Below are positions 44,058 to 56,474 of a DNA stretch of 63,711 nucleotides, one piece after another. Numbering within the stretch: position 1 is the first letter of the stretch; every line of letters begins with the position of its first letter. Origin of the DNA: Pseudomonadota bacterium (lineage in GTDB: Bacteria; Pseudomonadota; Gammaproteobacteria; Burkholderiales; JABEVD01); the NCBI GenBank assembly GCA_021806605.1, contig JAJZQY010000007.1:1-63711 (forward strand), in the 5' to 3' direction. The translations under genes were made by a program, and so were the position numbers. The notes beneath the pieces are model-generated. The model was not told where the DNA came from, did not search any database, and saw only the letters and a list, made by a program, of their open reading frames with translations.

Positions 44058-45280
44058 TTTACCGCCGGAAGGATGACACGGGTGACCGCCCCCCCGCCTT
44101 CCCTGTTGAAAAGATGCACGCGCCCTCCCATCCGCTCTATGCTCGCATTGGCGAGAAACAGGCCGATGCCGAAGCCTTCCTTGGTCGAGAAGAACGGCTC
44201 CCCGATACGGGCTGCGACTTCCGGAGCGAGCCCCGGCCCCCTGTCCCGGATTTCGATGGAAATTTCGGATTCTTCCCAGTCGAGCGCTATTTCGACGTTT
44301 TGAGGGGAGGCGTCTGCCGCATTGTTGAGGAGGTTGAGGATGGCCTGGGAAAGCGTCTGCTCGGCGAGAATCAGGGGTGCGGGCTTTTCCGGTTTTCTGC
44401 ACGATGGGGAAGCCGAGGGGCGCATCAGCTGCCATTGATCCAGGATGCCCTCCAGAAATTCGTCCGCAGGGCCCATTCTGCCGCCTTCCGCCCGTGCGTC
44501 CCCTGCGCTTGCGAGAAGCCCTGTCAGGATGCGCTTGCAGGCCCCGATCTGGGCTGAAAGGATGGCAAGATCGCGTCCCAGCGCCGCGTCGCCGGCATGT
44601 TCCGATTCGATTTCCTCGCAGATCAGGGCCATCGTGGCGAGCGGGGTGCCGAGCTCGTGGGCCGCTCCCGCCGCGAGCGTGCCGAGCGCGACGATGCGCT
44701 CGCCCCTGAGCGCCTCCTCGCGCGCTTTGGCCAGCAGCCTGTCCCGCTCCCGGATGGATTCCCCCATCCTGACGACGAAAGAGGCGATGAGGAAGGTCGA
44801 GAAAGCGAAAGTCATCCACATCGCGTAAACGTGGAGCATGAAGGTCTGCTGGTGAAGTGGCACGAAATGCTGCATCAGGAGCGTGTAGCAGGTGGCCGTG
44901 ATCGCAGCCATGGCCCAGGTATAGCGCCGGGAGAGCGCAGCTGCCGAGATGATGAGCGGAATGAGATAGAGAGAGACGAAGGGATTGGTCGAACCGCCGC
45001 TGAAATAGAGCAGGAGGGTGAGCATGCTCACGTCGAAAAGCAGCTGGAAGAAGAATTCGATCTCGGTGACGGGATAAGCCACGGTCAGGCGATATCTCGT
45101 CCCCAGATTGACGAGGACGGAAAGCAGGATGGCGATCCCCATCGGCAGCAGGGGAAGCGGGATGGCCAGAATCCGGTGCACGAAGGCGATCACGAGGCAT
45201 TGGGCGAGAATCGCGATGTTGCGCATCACGAAAATGCGTTCGAGATTTCCGCCCAGCGGCCCGGTATGGGGATTTTGCAT
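44054..45280 (-). CDS. RegB/PrrB-type redox sensor histidine kinase
   Basis: The 408-residue product has about six membrane helices in residues 20-185, with the quinone-site motif GGSTNPFVSLYLIPL near residue 93 as in RegB, then an H-box AAHELGTPLATM near 206. A cysteine in ACKRIL near 246 matches the redox-active Cys of RegB that inactivates the kinase when oxidised. N, G1 and G2 boxes follow (LLNNAADAS, DRGPGLAP, GFGIGLFLA). ATG 45280 opens the family-like start; a longer frame would add 57 residues. It is divergent from a copper chaperone gene. Confidence 0.88.
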   Translation of the reverse strand: MQNPHTGPLGGNLERIFVMRNIAILAQCLVIAFVHRILAIPLPLLPMGIAILLSVLVNLGTRYRLTVAYPVTEIEFFFQLLFDVSMLTLLLYFSGGSTNPFVSLYLIPLIISAAALSRRYTWAMAAITATCYTLLMQHFVPLHQQTFMLHVYAMWMTFAFSTFLIASFVVRMGESIRERDRLLAKAREEALRGERIVALGTLAAGAAHELGTPLATMALICEEIESEHAGDAALGRDLAILSAQIGACKRILTGLLASAGDARAEGGRMGPADEFLEGILDQWQLMRPSASPSCRKPEKPAPLILAEQTLSQAILNLLNNAADASPQNVEIALDWEESEISIEIRDRGPGLAPEVAARIGEPFFSTKEGFGIGLFLANASIERMGGRVHLFNREGGGAVTRVILPAVK

Positions 45281-45367
45281 CTGAGATCCGGTCAAAACGG
45301 CAATTCTGAACGATAACCGATAATGGCTTGATGAGACAAATTGTCGCGCCTCGGTTTTGCGCCATGG

Positions 45368-45376
45368 TGATATGAT
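45368..45376 (+). promoter_or_regulatory. Extended -10 before the PCu(A)C gene
   Basis: TGATATGAT fits an extended -10. Transcription from about 45383 would give a leader of about 25 nt that contains GGAGGAG just before the TTG start. This is an ordinary leadered promoter, in contrast to the leaderless ones elsewhere in the window. Confidence 0.4.
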
Positions 45377-45407
45377 TGGCACCTGATGTTCATTCGGAGG
45401 AGCGATT

Positions 45408-45851
45408 TTGAAAGCATTGATCGGAGCAATTCTCTGCCTGTCTTGCGGCATGGCCTACGCGGCCGACCCGATTGCGGTGACGCATGCGTGGGCGGCGGCC
45501 ACCGCCCCCGGGCAGCAGGTGGGCGGGGCCTACATGGACATATCGAGCCGGAAGGATGCCAGGCTCGTCAGGGCGGAAAGTCCTGTCGCCGGGAAGGTGA
45601 TGATCCATTCCATGACCATGAAGAACGGCATCATGGAGATGCGAAAGGTGGACGCGCTGGACATTCCGGCAGGCAAGACGGTCAGCCTGGAGCCCGGAAA
45701 GATGCACCTGATGCTGATGGATCTCAAGAAGCGCCTCGTCCCGGGAGAGCAGGTGCCGCTCAGGCTCACCTTCGTGCAGGATGGCAAGGAAACCGGAATC
45801 GACGTCGATGCCGCAGTGACGGGCATGTCCCGCCACATGGAAATGCCCTAG
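45408..45851 (+). CDS. Periplasmic copper chaperone PCu(A)C
   Basis: The 147-residue product has a signal peptide (about 1-18) and the PCu(A)C motif: [13 protein letters not shown] then GKMHLMLM, the H(M)X10MX21HXM Cu(I) site. The family delivers copper to the CuA or CuB site of cytochrome oxidases. The start is TTG 45408 with GGAGGAG about 6 nt upstream; no ATG in frame precedes the signal peptide. It is divergent from the redox kinase gene across 127 nt, so control by that system is plausible. It overlaps the end of thiG by 4 nt. Confidence 0.88.
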   Translation: MKALIGAILCLSCGMAYAADPIAVTHAWAAATAPGQQVGGAYMDISSRKDARLVRAESPVAGKVMIHSMTMKNGIMEMRKVDALDIPAGKTVSLEPGKMHLMLMDLKKRLVPGEQVPLRLTFVQDGKETGIDVDAAVTGMSRHMEMP

Positions 45852-46624
45852 ATCAACCCGGTGGTCGGTGAGCTGGGAGTTGCGCTGTAGCGTTTTTTCG
45901 GCATCCTTCCGGCGAGATAGGCTTCGCGTCCCGCGATGACCGCCTTTTTCATGGCGGAAGCCATGAGGACCGGATGCTTCGCCGCTGCGATCGCGGTATT
46001 CATCAGTATCCCGTCGCATCCCAGCTCCATCGCGATTGCCGCATCCGATGCGGTCCCCACTCCCGCATCGACGAGAACCGGAACTTTTGCGTTTTCGATG
46101 ATGATGGCGAGGTTCCATGGATTCAGAATCCCCATTCCGGAGCCGATCAGGGATGCGAGCGGCATGACCGCAACGCAGCCGATTTCTTCCAGCTGCTTCG
46201 CCACGATGGGATCGTCGGAAGTGTAAACCATCACCTTGAAGCCTTCCTTCACCAGGGTTTTCGCCGCATCCAGCGTTTCGACGACGTTGGGATAAAGGGT
46301 CTTCGGATCTCCGAGAACTTCCAGCTTGACGAGGTCGTGGCCGTCGAGCAGCTCCCGGGCCAGCATCAGGGTGCGCACCGCCTCCTTCGCGTCATAGCAG
46401 CCCGCCGTATTGGGGAGATAGGTATATTGCGAGGGCGGCAGGATGTCGAGCAGGCTGGGCTCGTCCTTGTTTTGTCCGATGTTGGTGCGGCGGATCGCAA
46501 CGGTGACGATCTCGGCCCCGCTCTCGGCGACGGCAAGACGGGTCTCCTCGAAGTCCCGGTACTTTCCGGTTCCCACCAGAAGGCGGGAGGAATAGGCCTT
46601 CCCCGCGATGACCAGTTCGTCCAT
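45848..46624 (-). CDS. thiG: Thiazole synthase ThiG
   Basis: ThiG forms the thiazole ring of thiamine from 1-deoxyxylulose 5-phosphate, dehydroglycine and ThiS thiocarboxylate. The 258-residue product has a TIM-barrel layout with [12 protein letters not shown], the Schiff-base Lys in LVKLEVLGD, and [16 protein letters not shown] and [11 protein letters not shown] for phosphate binding. GGAGG precedes the ATG. It follows thiS by 1 nt. Confidence 0.95.
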   Translation of the reverse strand: MDELVIAGKAYSSRLLVGTGKYRDFEETRLAVAESGAEIVTVAIRRTNIGQNKDEPSLLDILPPSQYTYLPNTAGCYDAKEAVRTLMLARELLDGHDLVKLEVLGDPKTLYPNVVETLDAAKTLVKEGFKVMVYTSDDPIVAKQLEEIGCVAVMPLASLIGSGMGILNPWNLAIIIENAKVPVLVDAGVGTASDAAIAMELGCDGILMNTAIAAAKHPVLMASAMKKAVIAGREAYLAGRMPKKRYSATPSSPTTGLI

Positions 46625-46625
46625 G

Positions 46626-46835
46626 TCAGCCTCCTCCCACTGCAGTCACGATTTCCATCCTGTCCCCGTTAGAGAGCAGCGTGGACTCGAACCGGCTCCT
46701 CGGCACGATTTCGCCGTTGAGCTCCACCGCGATGCGGCGGTTGGCAAGGGAAAGCTCGGATATCAGGGCGGATACGGAAAGCGGCGCACCGAATCGCTTC
46801 GGTTCTCCGCCGATCAGGAGTTCTATGGTTTCCAA
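46626..46835 (-). CDS. thiS: Sulfur carrier protein ThiS
   Basis: ThiS carries sulfur as a C-terminal thiocarboxylate to ThiG. The 69-residue product has the ubiquitin-like fold pattern [14 protein letters not shown] and ends VTAVGGG with the required Gly-Gly end. The TTG at 46835 gives the family N-terminus ([10 protein letters not shown]); an ATG at 46871 would add 12 residues and overlap the tRNA gene. It is divergent from tRNA-Gly. Confidence 0.9.
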   Translation of the reverse strand: METIELLIGGEPKRFGAPLSVSALISELSLANRRIAVELNGEIVPRSRFESTLLSNGDRMEIVTAVGGG

Positions 46836-46857
46836 ATCAGGGCTAATCGGATAAAAT
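46829..46857 (+). promoter_or_regulatory. Promoter of tRNA-Gly
   Basis: TTTCCA (46829-46834) and TAAAAT (46852-46857) are 17 nt apart and end 14 nt before the mature tRNA start. It overlaps the beginning of thiS on the other strand. Confidence 0.55.
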
Positions 46858-46871
46858 GCCAAGTCTACCAT

Positions 46872-46945
46872 GCGGGTGTAGCTCAATGGTAGAGCAGAAG
46901 CTTCCCAAGCTTAAGACGAGGGTTCGATTCCCTTCACCCGCTCCA
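46872..46945 (+). tRNA. tRNA-Gly (anticodon CCC)
   Basis: A 74-nt cloverleaf with acceptor GCGGGTG/CACCCGC, D arm GCTC/GAGC, anticodon loop TTCCCAA (anticodon CCC), T loop TTCGATT and encoded CCA. One mismatch occurs at the base of the anticodon stem (G27-A43). It closely matches E. coli tRNA-Gly(CCC). mutY begins 8 nt later, so the tRNA is probably processed from the mutY transcript. Confidence 0.96.
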
Positions 46946-46953
46946 GGCCCCAA

Positions 46954-47958
46954 ATGACCCAGGAATTTTCCGCGATCCTCATCGAGTGGCAAAAACGGCA
47001 CGGGCGCAGGGACCTGCCCTGGCAGATATCGAACGATCCTTATGCGATATGGGTTTCCGAGATCATGCTGCAGCAGACCCAGGTCGTCACGGTGATTCCC
47101 TATTACGAGAGATTTCTTTCCGCATTTCCAAATCTTGAAGCCCTCGCTTCCGCCTCCCTGGACGACGTGCTTTCCCTCTGGAGCGGCCTGGGCTACTACT
47201 CCAGGGCGAGAAACTTGCACAAGGCTGCGAAAATGCTTTCGAATCTCGGGAAATTTCCTGACAGTCCGGAAGCCCTTTCCGGACTTCCCGGAATAGGGCG
47301 CTCCACCGCCGCTGCGATTGCCGCATTCGCCTTCTCCAGGCGCGCCGCGATTCTGGACGGCAACGTGAAGCGGGTGTTTGCCAGATTCTTCGGCATCGAA
47401 GGCCATCCCGGCGAAAAAGGCGTCGAGAATCGGATGTGGGAAAAGGCCGAATCGCTCCTTCCCGAATCCGAAATCGGCTGCTACACGCAGGCTCTGATGG
47501 ATTTGGGCGCCGGCCTTTGTTCGAGGAGAAATCCGGACTGCGCAAAATGCCCCCTCAATTCGGGCTGCATCGCCCGTCTTTCTGGCAGGGTGCATGAACT
47601 TCCTCAGCCCGCGCCGAAAAAGGCGTTGCCGCTCAGGGAGACCACCTTTCTCGTTCTGGCGAGGGAGGGCCGGCTGCTTTTCGAGAGGCGCCCCGGAAAA
47701 GGAATATGGGCCGAACTGCTGTGCTTTCCCGAGCTTGCGCAGGGACAGGACCTGTCCGTTTTCGATCCGTCGAATACGGAATGCCTGCCTTCCTTTACCC
47801 ATGCCTTCACCCATTTCAGGCTGAAAATAGAAGCTGTCCTGATCGAGACGGGGAAGCATCGGGAAGGAATCTGGCTGAGCATGGAAGAGGCGCTCGCTTC
47901 TCCCATACCGAATCCTGTCAGGAAGATACTGGGTCGAATCCGACAGCCTTTCCCTTGA
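46954..47958 (+). CDS. mutY: A/G-specific adenine DNA glycosylase MutY
   Basis: MutY removes adenine mispaired with 8-oxoguanine. The 334-residue product has a helix-hairpin-helix with [12 protein letters not shown], catalytic Asp in ILDGNVKRV, Glu in [10 protein letters not shown], and the 4Fe-4S cluster [17 protein letters not shown] (Cys189, 196, 199, 205). A NUDIX-like C-terminal domain for 8-oxoG recognition follows. The 3' end overlaps parC by 41 nt tail to tail. Confidence 0.95.
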   Translation: MTQEFSAILIEWQKRHGRRDLPWQISNDPYAIWVSEIMLQQTQVVTVIPYYERFLSAFPNLEALASASLDDVLSLWSGLGYYSRARNLHKAAKMLSNLGKFPDSPEALSGLPGIGRSTAAAIAAFAFSRRAAILDGNVKRVFARFFGIEGHPGEKGVENRMWEKAESLLPESEIGCYTQALMDLGAGLCSRRNPDCAKCPLNSGCIARLSGRVHELPQPAPKKALPLRETTFLVLAREGRLLFERRPGKGIWAELLCFPELAQGQDLSVFDPSNTECLPSFTHAFTHFRLKIEAVLIETGKHREGIWLSMEEALASPIPNPVRKILGRIRQPFP

Positions 47959-50212
47959 AGGGAACGGGCTTGCCCTTTCTGGCGCGTTTGCCGATGTAGG
48001 CGAGCATGTCCTTCTCCGAGATCGGGTTGGACGACTCCTTTCCGCCCCGCCCGGAAATCCTGACGCCGACGCCGTCATGCCGGGTCACGACGGCCGCCTT
48101 CAACTCCTCGCCGGCATCGAGCGCCATGACGAGAATGCCCCTTCCGCCGTTTGCGAGCACCTTCATCTCTTCCAGGGGGAACAGCAACAGCCTGGATGCG
48201 CTGGAAAGCGCAGCTATCAAGAGATCGTCGTTCGGGTCGAACAGCGCCGGAGCGAGAAGTTTTTCGCCTGCTTCGAGCGTGACGAACTGCTTCCCCGATT
48301 TGGTGCGGGTCAGCAGGTCTTCGAAGCCGCAAAGGAATCCGTAGCCTCCCGTCTGGGAAATGAGTACGGACTGGCCCGGCTTGCCGCTTGTCATGTGCAG
48401 GATCTTTCCGGATAGGTCGATGAGGGTTGCGATCGGCACGCCGTTTCCGCGCCCCCCGGGAACCTGGGAGGCGGGCAGGGTATAGACTTTCCCGGTGGAA
48501 GAGAACAGGATGATCTGGTCCACGGTCCTGCATTCCAGCGTGCAGAGCAGCTCGTCTCCTTCCTTGAAGGCGGGCGCATCCAGATTGTGCCCGGATCTCG
48601 CCCTGATCCAGCCCTTTTCGGAAAGCGTCACGGTGACGGCTTCGTCGACGACCTGGGCGGCGAGGGCCGACTGGCTTGCAGCTTCGATCAGGGTGCGCCG
48701 CTCGTCCCCGTAGGCTTTCGCATCCGACTCGATTTCCCGGATTATTTTCTTCTTCATGTGGGACGGGTCGGAAAGGAGCTTCTCCAGCTCTTCCCTTTCG
48801 CTCTTGAGCTTTTCGAGTTCCTGCTCGATCTTGATGCCTTCGAGCTTTGCGAGCTGCCTCAGCCTGATTTCCAGGATGTCTTCCGCCTGGCGCTCGGAGA
48901 GCGTGAACCTTTCCATGAGGTCGGTTTTCGGTTCGTCGGAACCCCTGATGATGCGGATCACTTCGTCGATATTGAGGAATACGGCCAGCCTGCCTTCCAG
49001 GATGTGCATCCTGTCGAGAACTTCCCCGAGCCTGTGGTTCGTCCTTCTCTTCACCGTCGCGAGCCGGTAGTCTGTCCATTCCCGGAGGATTTCGTGGATG
49101 CCCTTCTGGCGCGGCCTGCCGTCGAGGCCTATCATCACCATGTTGACGGGATGGGAGGACTCCATGCTGGTTCGGGAGAAAAGCAGGGTGGCGAATTCTT
49201 CCGCATTCTGGCGCGAGGATTTCGGCTCGAAGACGAGCCTGACCGGCTCGCCCTTGCCCGATTCGTCGCGCACGGCATCGAGCTGGGACAGGAAGAGCTG
49301 CTTCAGCTGCACCTGCTCCTGGGAAAGCGCCTTTTTCCCCGCCCTGATCTTGGGATTGGTGATTTCCTCGATTTCTTCGAGGACCTTCTGGCTGGAAGTC
49401 ATGGGGGGAAGCTCGAATATCACGAGCTGCCACTGTCCCCTTGCGAGTTCCTCGACCTTCCATCTTGCCCGCACTTTCAGGGAACCCCGCCCGGTTTTGT
49501 AGGCTTCCAGGAAATCGGTGGAGATGATTTGCCCGCCTCCCGGGAAATCCGGTCCCTTGATGTGCGTCAGGAGCTCCTCTGCGGAGATGTCGGGTTTTTT
49601 GATGAGGGCGATTGCGGCGTCAGACACTTCCCTCAGGTTGTGGGGCGGGATTTCCGTCGCCATTCCGACGGCGATGCCCGATGCCCCGTTGAGCAGCACC
49701 ATGGGGAGCCTTGCTGGAAGCAGATCGGGCTCGTCGAAGGCACCGTCGTAATTCGGCGAAAAGTCCACCGTCCCCATGTCGATTTCGGAGAGCAGCAGGC
49801 TCGCGATCGGGGTGAGACGCGCTTCCGTGTAGCGCATCGCGGCGGCGCCGTCCCCATCGCGGCTGCCAAAATTGCCGTGGCCGTCGACGAGCGGATAGCG
49901 CATCGAGAAATCCTGGGCGAGGCGCACCATGGCGTCATAAGCGGACTGGTCGCCGTGCGGATGGAATTTGCCCAGCACGTCCCCCACGACGCGCGCGGAT
50001 TTGACAGGCTTCGCCGCAGGATTTAGGCCCATTTCGTTCATGGCGTAGAGGATGCGGCGCTGAACCGGCTTCTGTCCGTCCCTGAGATCGGGCAGGGCCC
50101 GTCCCTTGACTACCGATATCGCGTAGTCGAGATAGGCTTTTTCGGCGAACCTGCCGAGATCCAGCGTATCTTCTGCCTGGGAGGGGGGCTGGAAAAGGTC
50201 GATCTGGTCCAT
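47918..50212 (-). CDS. parC: DNA topoisomerase IV subunit A ParC
   Basis: ParC cleaves and rejoins DNA during decatenation. The 764-residue product has [13 protein letters not shown] in the quinolone-determining region, with Gln at the position of E. coli Ser80, and the catalytic Tyr in [12 protein letters not shown]. The C-terminal beta-propeller is short, as expected for ParC rather than GyrA. Its ATG abuts the parE stop with no gap. Confidence 0.93.
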   Translation of the reverse strand: MDQIDLFQPPSQAEDTLDLGRFAEKAYLDYAISVVKGRALPDLRDGQKPVQRRILYAMNEMGLNPAAKPVKSARVVGDVLGKFHPHGDQSAYDAMVRLAQDFSMRYPLVDGHGNFGSRDGDGAAAMRYTEARLTPIASLLLSEIDMGTVDFSPNYDGAFDEPDLLPARLPMVLLNGASGIAVGMATEIPPHNLREVSDAAIALIKKPDISAEELLTHIKGPDFPGGGQIISTDFLEAYKTGRGSLKVRARWKVEELARGQWQLVIFELPPMTSSQKVLEEIEEITNPKIRAGKKALSQEQVQLKQLFLSQLDAVRDESGKGEPVRLVFEPKSSRQNAEEFATLLFSRTSMESSHPVNMVMIGLDGRPRQKGIHEILREWTDYRLATVKRRTNHRLGEVLDRMHILEGRLAVFLNIDEVIRIIRGSDEPKTDLMERFTLSERQAEDILEIRLRQLAKLEGIKIEQELEKLKSEREELEKLLSDPSHMKKKIIREIESDAKAYGDERRTLIEAASQSALAAQVVDEAVTVTLSEKGWIRARSGHNLDAPAFKEGDELLCTLECRTVDQIILFSSTGKVYTLPASQVPGGRGNGVPIATLIDLSGKILHMTSGKPGQSVLISQTGGYGFLCGFEDLLTRTKSGKQFVTLEAGEKLLAPALFDPNDDLLIAALSSASRLLLFPLEEMKVLANGGRGILVMALDAGEELKAAVVTRHDGVGVRISGRGGKESSNPISEKDMLAYIGKRARKGKPVPFKGKAVGFDPVSS

Positions 50213-52162
50213 CTAGATATCCGCCTCAGCTTCGTCGCCGTGCTCTTCTATCCATGAGCGCCGAGCCTGGCTCTCGTGCTTGGACATCAGCATGTTCATC
50301 CTCGCAGTCGTGTCATCCGACATTTCCGCGCCGACAGAGATTTTCATCAGGCGCCGGGTGTCGGGATTCATGGTGGTGTCCCACAGCTGTTCCGGGCTCA
50401 TTTCGCCGAGTCCCTTGAACCTCGAAATGCTCCAGTTCCTGAAGCCTTCCTTGGCGAGCCGGTCTTCTATTCCGGCGAGTTCGGATTCGTCGAGCGCGTA
50501 GTGTTTTTTCGGCGGCTTCGATTTCCCCTGGCCCTGGGTGTCTATCCTGAAAAGCGGGGGCTGGGCGACGTAAATGTGGCCTTTCTCGATCAGCTTCGGG
50601 AAATGCCTGAAGAACAGGGTTAGGAGCAGCACCTGGATATGCGCGCCGTCCACGTCCGCATCCGCCATGATGCAGATTTTCGAATATCTCAGGGAGGAAA
50701 GATCGATCCCGGCATTCGCTTCGTGCGGATCCACGCCGATCGCGACGGCGATGTCGTGGATCTCGTTGTTGGCGAAAAGGCGGGAGGCCTCCTGCTCCCA
50801 GGTATTCAACACCTTGCCCCGCAGGGGCAAAATGGCCTGGAATTCCTTGTCGCGCCCCATTTTCGCCGATCCGCCCGCGGAATCTCCCTCGACCAGGAAA
50901 AGCTCGGTCCGCGAGGCATCCTTCGATTCGCAGTCCGTCAGCTTTCCGGGCAATACGGCGACCCCGGAGCCCTTCTTCTTTTCGACCTTCTGGGCGGATT
51001 TCAGCCTGTTCTGCGCCTGGCGGATGGCGAGTTCGGCGAGCTTCTTGCCGTATTCCACATGCTCGTTGAGCCATAGCTCGAAGGGGTCGGCTATCATGGA
51101 AGATACCAGCTTCACCGCTTCCCGGCTGGAAAGTCTTTCCTTGGTCTGGCCCTGGAACTGCGGGTCGAGCACCTTGGCGGAAAGCACGAAGCTCGCGCGG
51201 CTGAAAAGATCTTCGGAAATCAGCTTCACCCCTTTGGGGAGCAGTCCGTGATGCTCGACGAAATTCTTCACCGCCTGGAAAACGCCTTCCCTGAGTCCCG
51301 ATTCGTGGGTTCCTCCCGCCGGGGTCGGGATCAGGTTGACATAGGATTCTCGGCAGACCTGCCCTTCCTCGCTCCAGGCGATCGCCCAGGCTGCGCCCTC
51401 TCCTTCGGAGAAGTCGGAAGATTTTCCGGATATCCTTTCCCCGCTGAAGAAGGGAATGACAGGCTCGTATCCTCCCAGCATTTCCCCGAGATAGCCTTTC
51501 AGCCCTTCCGGATAGTGCCAGGATTTCGTCTCCCCGGTCTTCTGCACCGTGAGGAAAACGCTCACGTTGGGAAGCAGCACGGCCTTGGAGCGCAGCAGGC
51601 GTTCCAGTTCGTTCAGGGGGATGGCGGGGGAGTCGAAATACGCCGGATTGGGATGCACGTGAAGGAATGTGCCGGTTTTCCTGCCGCAGCTGCCGGTTTT
51701 GGCGAGCGGCCTTGCGACTTCGCCATTCTCGAACGCCATCTCGAAGATGCCGCCTTCGCGCATCACCGCGACTTCCAGGCGCGACGAGAGCGCATTGGTC
51801 ACCGAAACCCCGACCCCGTGCAGTCCTCCGGAGAAGCTGTAGGCTCCCCCCGCCTTCTTGTCGAATTTTCCGCCTGCGTGCAGCCGGGTGAAGACGATTT
51901 CGACGGTGGGGACGCCTTCTTCCGGATGGATGCCGACGGGAATTCCCCGACCGTTGTCGGAGATCGAGACGGAATTGTCTTCGAACAGGGTGACTTCGAT
52001 CTTGTCGGCAAATCCCGCGAGCGCCTCGTCGGATGCGTTGTCTATCGCCTCCTGGACGATATGGCAGGGGTTTTCCGTGCGCGTGTACATGCCGGGGCGC
52101 TGCCTGACCGGCTCAAGCCCCTTCAGGACCTTGATCGACGCTTCGCTGTACTTTTCGGCCAT
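50213..52162 (-). CDS. parE: DNA topoisomerase IV subunit B ParE
   Basis: ParE is the ATPase subunit of topoisomerase IV. The 649-residue product begins KVLKGLEPVRQRPGMYTRTE, has DNGRGIPVGIHPEEGVPTVE in the ATP site, and the TOPRIM segment ELFLVEGDSAGGSAKMGRD with MADADVDGAHIQ. AAAGGAA precedes the ATG. It follows prfC by 8 nt, forming a prfC-parE-parC operon. Confidence 0.95.
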   Translation of the reverse strand: MAEKYSEASIKVLKGLEPVRQRPGMYTRTENPCHIVQEAIDNASDEALAGFADKIEVTLFEDNSVSISDNGRGIPVGIHPEEGVPTVEIVFTRLHAGGKFDKKAGGAYSFSGGLHGVGVSVTNALSSRLEVAVMREGGIFEMAFENGEVARPLAKTGSCGRKTGTFLHVHPNPAYFDSPAIPLNELERLLRSKAVLLPNVSVFLTVQKTGETKSWHYPEGLKGYLGEMLGGYEPVIPFFSGERISGKSSDFSEGEGAAWAIAWSEEGQVCRESYVNLIPTPAGGTHESGLREGVFQAVKNFVEHHGLLPKGVKLISEDLFSRASFVLSAKVLDPQFQGQTKERLSSREAVKLVSSMIADPFELWLNEHVEYGKKLAELAIRQAQNRLKSAQKVEKKKGSGVAVLPGKLTDCESKDASRTELFLVEGDSAGGSAKMGRDKEFQAILPLRGKVLNTWEQEASRLFANNEIHDIAVAIGVDPHEANAGIDLSSLRYSKICIMADADVDGAHIQVLLLTLFFRHFPKLIEKGHIYVAQPPLFRIDTQGQGKSKPPKKHYALDESELAGIEDRLAKEGFRNWSISRFKGLGEMSPEQLWDTTMNPDTRRLMKISVGAEMSDDTTARMNMLMSKHESQARRSWIEEHGDEAEADI

Positions 52163-52170
52163 GATTCCTT

Positions 52171-53781
52171 TCAGCCCGGTTCAGACGCATGTTCCCTGGT
52201 GGCATGGAAGGCTATGTCCGGCCAGCGTTCCATGGCGAGCTCCAGATTCACCCGGGAAGTGGCGAAATAGGCAAGGCTTCCCGCTGCATCCCGGGCAACC
52301 TGGTTCGCCAGAGACTTCTCGAATTCCTCGAGCTTCTTCGCATTGCCTGAGGTGACCCAGCGCGCGCAGTGGATGGAGACCGGCTCGAAAACCGCATCCA
52401 CGCCGTATTCGGATTCCAGCCTGTGCGCCACGACTTCGAATTGAAGCACGCCTACCGCGCCGAGCACAAGGTCGCCCCCCGAAACCGGCTTGAAAACCTG
52501 AACCGCGCCTTCTTCCCCGAGCTGCTGCAGCCCCTTGTGCAGCTGCTTGATCTTGAGCGGATTTCTGATTCTCGCGATCCTGAAGAGTTCCGGGGCGAAA
52601 TAGGGAATGCCCGTGAACCGGAGCGCTTCTCCCTCGCTGAAGCTGTCCCCGATCTGGACATTGCCGTGGTTGTGCAGCCCGATGATGTCCCCCGCATAGG
52701 CTTCCTCGACCTGCTCCCGCTGGTGCGCCATGAAGGTGATCACGTTGGATACCTTGAGGTCGCGTCCCAGCCTCAGGTGGCGTATCTTCATGCCGCGCTC
52801 GAAGCGCCCCGAGCATACCCTCAGAAAGGCGATCCTGTCCCGGTGCATGGGGTCCATGTTGGCCTGAATCTTGAAGACGAATCCTGAAAATGCCGGCTCC
52901 AGGGGGGAGACTTCCCGCGAAGTCGCGTCCCTTGAGAGCGGGGAGGGCGCCCAATCGACCAGGGCGTTGAGTATTTCCCGGACGCCGAAATTGTTGATGG
53001 CCGAGCCGAAGAATACCGGGGACTGGCGTCCTTCAAGGAAGGCTTCGAGGTCGAAGGGGGGGGATGCGCCTCTCACCAGTTCCACTTCCGCCCTGAGCTG
53101 GGCGACTTCCATGGGAAACAGTTCGTCGAGCCTCGGATTGTCGAGTCCTTTCAGGGTTTCGAAAGACTGCTTGGCATCTTCCCTTCCGGCCTCGAAAAGC
53201 AGGATTTCGTCGTTCATCAGGTGATAGACGCCCCTGAAAAACTTGCCCATGCCGATCGGCCAGGTCACCGGCGCGCACTGGATCTTGAGCACCGATTCGA
53301 CTTCGTCGAGCAGGGAGACGGGGTCCCGCGCTTCCCGGTCCATCTTGTTCATGAAGGTGAGGATGGGCGTGTTTCGCATCCTGCAGACATTGAGCAGCTT
53401 GATCGTCTGTTCTTCCACGCCCTTTGCCGCGTCGATCACCATCAGGGCGGAATCGACGGCGGTGAGCACCCGGTAGGTGTCCTCGGAGAAATCCTCGTGG
53501 CCCGGAGTGTCGAGCAGGTTGACGATATGCTCGCGGTAGTCGAACTGCATGACCGAGCTTGCGACCGAAATCCCCCGCTGCTTCTCGATGTCCATCCAGT
53601 CCGAAGTCGCATGCCTGCCGCTTTTCCTGCCCTTGACGGTTCCGGCGAGCTGGATCGCGCCGGAAAAAAGCAGGAGCTTTTCGGTGAGCGTGGTTTTCCC
53701 CGCGTCGGGGTGGGAAATGATGGCGAAAGTGCGCCGCTTCCCGACCTCGCGCGCTATCGACTTGGCAAGTTCAGTGGTCAT
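52171..53781 (-). CDS. prfC: Peptide chain release factor 3 (PrfC)
   Basis: RF3 is a GTPase that recycles RF1/RF2 from ribosomes. The 536-residue product has the G1 motif [17 protein letters not shown]3 [12 protein letters not shown] and G4 [10 protein letters not shown], followed by beta-barrel domain II and the RF3-specific domain III. It is divergent from nadE across 88 nt. Confidence 0.96.
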   Translation of the reverse strand: MTTELAKSIAREVGKRRTFAIISHPDAGKTTLTEKLLLFSGAIQLAGTVKGRKSGRHATSDWMDIEKQRGISVASSVMQFDYREHIVNLLDTPGHEDFSEDTYRVLTAVDSALMVIDAAKGVEEQTIKLLNVCRMRNTPILTFMNKMDREARDPVSLLDEVESVLKIQCAPVTWPIGMGKFFRGVYHLMNDEILLFEAGREDAKQSFETLKGLDNPRLDELFPMEVAQLRAEVELVRGASPPFDLEAFLEGRQSPVFFGSAINNFGVREILNALVDWAPSPLSRDATSREVSPLEPAFSGFVFKIQANMDPMHRDRIAFLRVCSGRFERGMKIRHLRLGRDLKVSNVITFMAHQREQVEEAYAGDIIGLHNHGNVQIGDSFSEGEALRFTGIPYFAPELFRIARIRNPLKIKQLHKGLQQLGEEGAVQVFKPVSGGDLVLGAVGVLQFEVVAHRLESEYGVDAVFEPVSIHCARWVTSGNAKKLEEFEKSLANQVARDAAGSLAYFATSRVNLELAMERWPDIAFHATREHASEPG

Positions 53782-53854
53782 TTAAGGCATTTCAGAAACG
53801 CGATAGTCTAATCAAAATCGGGCGGGAAGTCTCTACCAATCGAATCATCGGCAA

Positions 53855-53863
53855 TGCTATGAT
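53855..53863 (+). promoter_or_regulatory. Extended -10 promoter of nadE (leaderless position)
   Basis: TGCTATGAT fits an extended -10 (TGnTATGAT). It ends 6 nt before the nadE ATG at 53870, so transcription should begin at the start codon. There is no credible -35 at 17 nt and no ribosome-binding site between. Confidence 0.6.
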
Positions 53864-53869
53864 TCGGGA

Positions 53870-55844
<1,975 letters not shown>

Positions 55845-55890
55845 GACCTTGGCACTTGCCCGTATCGCACTGAATAAGTGTTAAGAGGCC

Positions 55891-56382
55891 CTAGCGGTAT
55901 TCCACGAGATCGGAAAGCGGCATGTACTGCTTCGGGGGCTGCGGCTTGATCCGGTAGCCCAGAGGAAGAATCAGCGCCACTTCGTATTCTCCGCTTTCGA
56001 TCCCGAGCGCATTTTTCGCCCTGCCCTGATCGAATCCGGTGACTGGGCACGAATCTATCCCGATCGCTGCGGCCGCCGTCATCATGTTGGCTGCGGCGAT
56101 ATGGTGCTGCGAGGCTCCGGGCTCGGATCTGAAGGCGAGGATTGCGATAGCGGCGCTGCTCGACGAGATCTGCTGCGGATTGGTGCAGGCTTGCCGGAGC
56201 GCGCTTTTTGCTTCCGGATTCCTGGCGACGACGAATTTCCAGCGTGCCCCGCCCTTCGACGAAGAAAGGCGGCCTGCGTCCAGAATGAATTCGAGATCGG
56301 CCTTGGGTATTTTTCTGGATTCGTCGAAAAGCTGGCAGTCGTGCCTGAAATAGAGCGCCCACATGAAATCTTCTTTTAGCAT
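55891..56382 (-). CDS. Nitroreductase-family protein (short form)
   Basis: The 163-residue product resembles FMN-dependent nitroreductases: ILDAGRLSSSKGGARWKFVVARN, ANMMTAAAAIGIDSCPVTGF and a C-terminal ALILPLGYRIKPQP. It is shorter than the usual 180-220 residues, mainly near the N-terminus and middle, but has no frameshift. Substrate unknown. It is convergent with glnB. Confidence 0.78.
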   Translation of the reverse strand: MLKEDFMWALYFRHDCQLFDESRKIPKADLEFILDAGRLSSSKGGARWKFVVARNPEAKSALRQACTNPQQISSSSAAIAILAFRSEPGASQHHIAAANMMTAAAAIGIDSCPVTGFDQGRAKNALGIESGEYEVALILPLGYRIKPQPPKQYMPLSDLVEYR

Positions 56383-56446
56383 GATCGAAATCCTGTCCAG
56401 TTGATTTCAGCGTAGACGGGAAGGATGCAAATGCAAGCTGACAAGC

Positions 56447-56470
56447 GAGGGGGCCGGTCAAGGCCCCCTC
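56447..56470. terminator. GC-rich hairpin after the MXKDX gene
   Basis: GAGGGGGCC (56447-56455) pairs perfectly with GGCCCCCTC (56462-56470) around a 6-nt loop. It starts 4 nt after the stop of the minus-strand MXKDX gene. No T run follows, so termination may be partly factor-dependent. Confidence 0.55.
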
Positions 56471-56474
56471 CGGC

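Noticed and set aside
47918-47958. 41-nt tail-to-tail overlap of mutY and parC as a sign of a frameshift
   Set aside because: Both proteins have normal family lengths and plausible ends, so this is a simple convergent overlap.
55850-55860. TGGCACTTGCC after glnB, looking like a sigma-54 promoter
   Set aside because: The TGGCAC and TTGC parts are directly adjacent, without the required 4-5 nt between them.
55868-55882. Small inverted repeat CACT-gaata-AGTG between glnB and the nitroreductase gene
   Set aside because: Only four base pairs and no T run; too weak to call a terminator.
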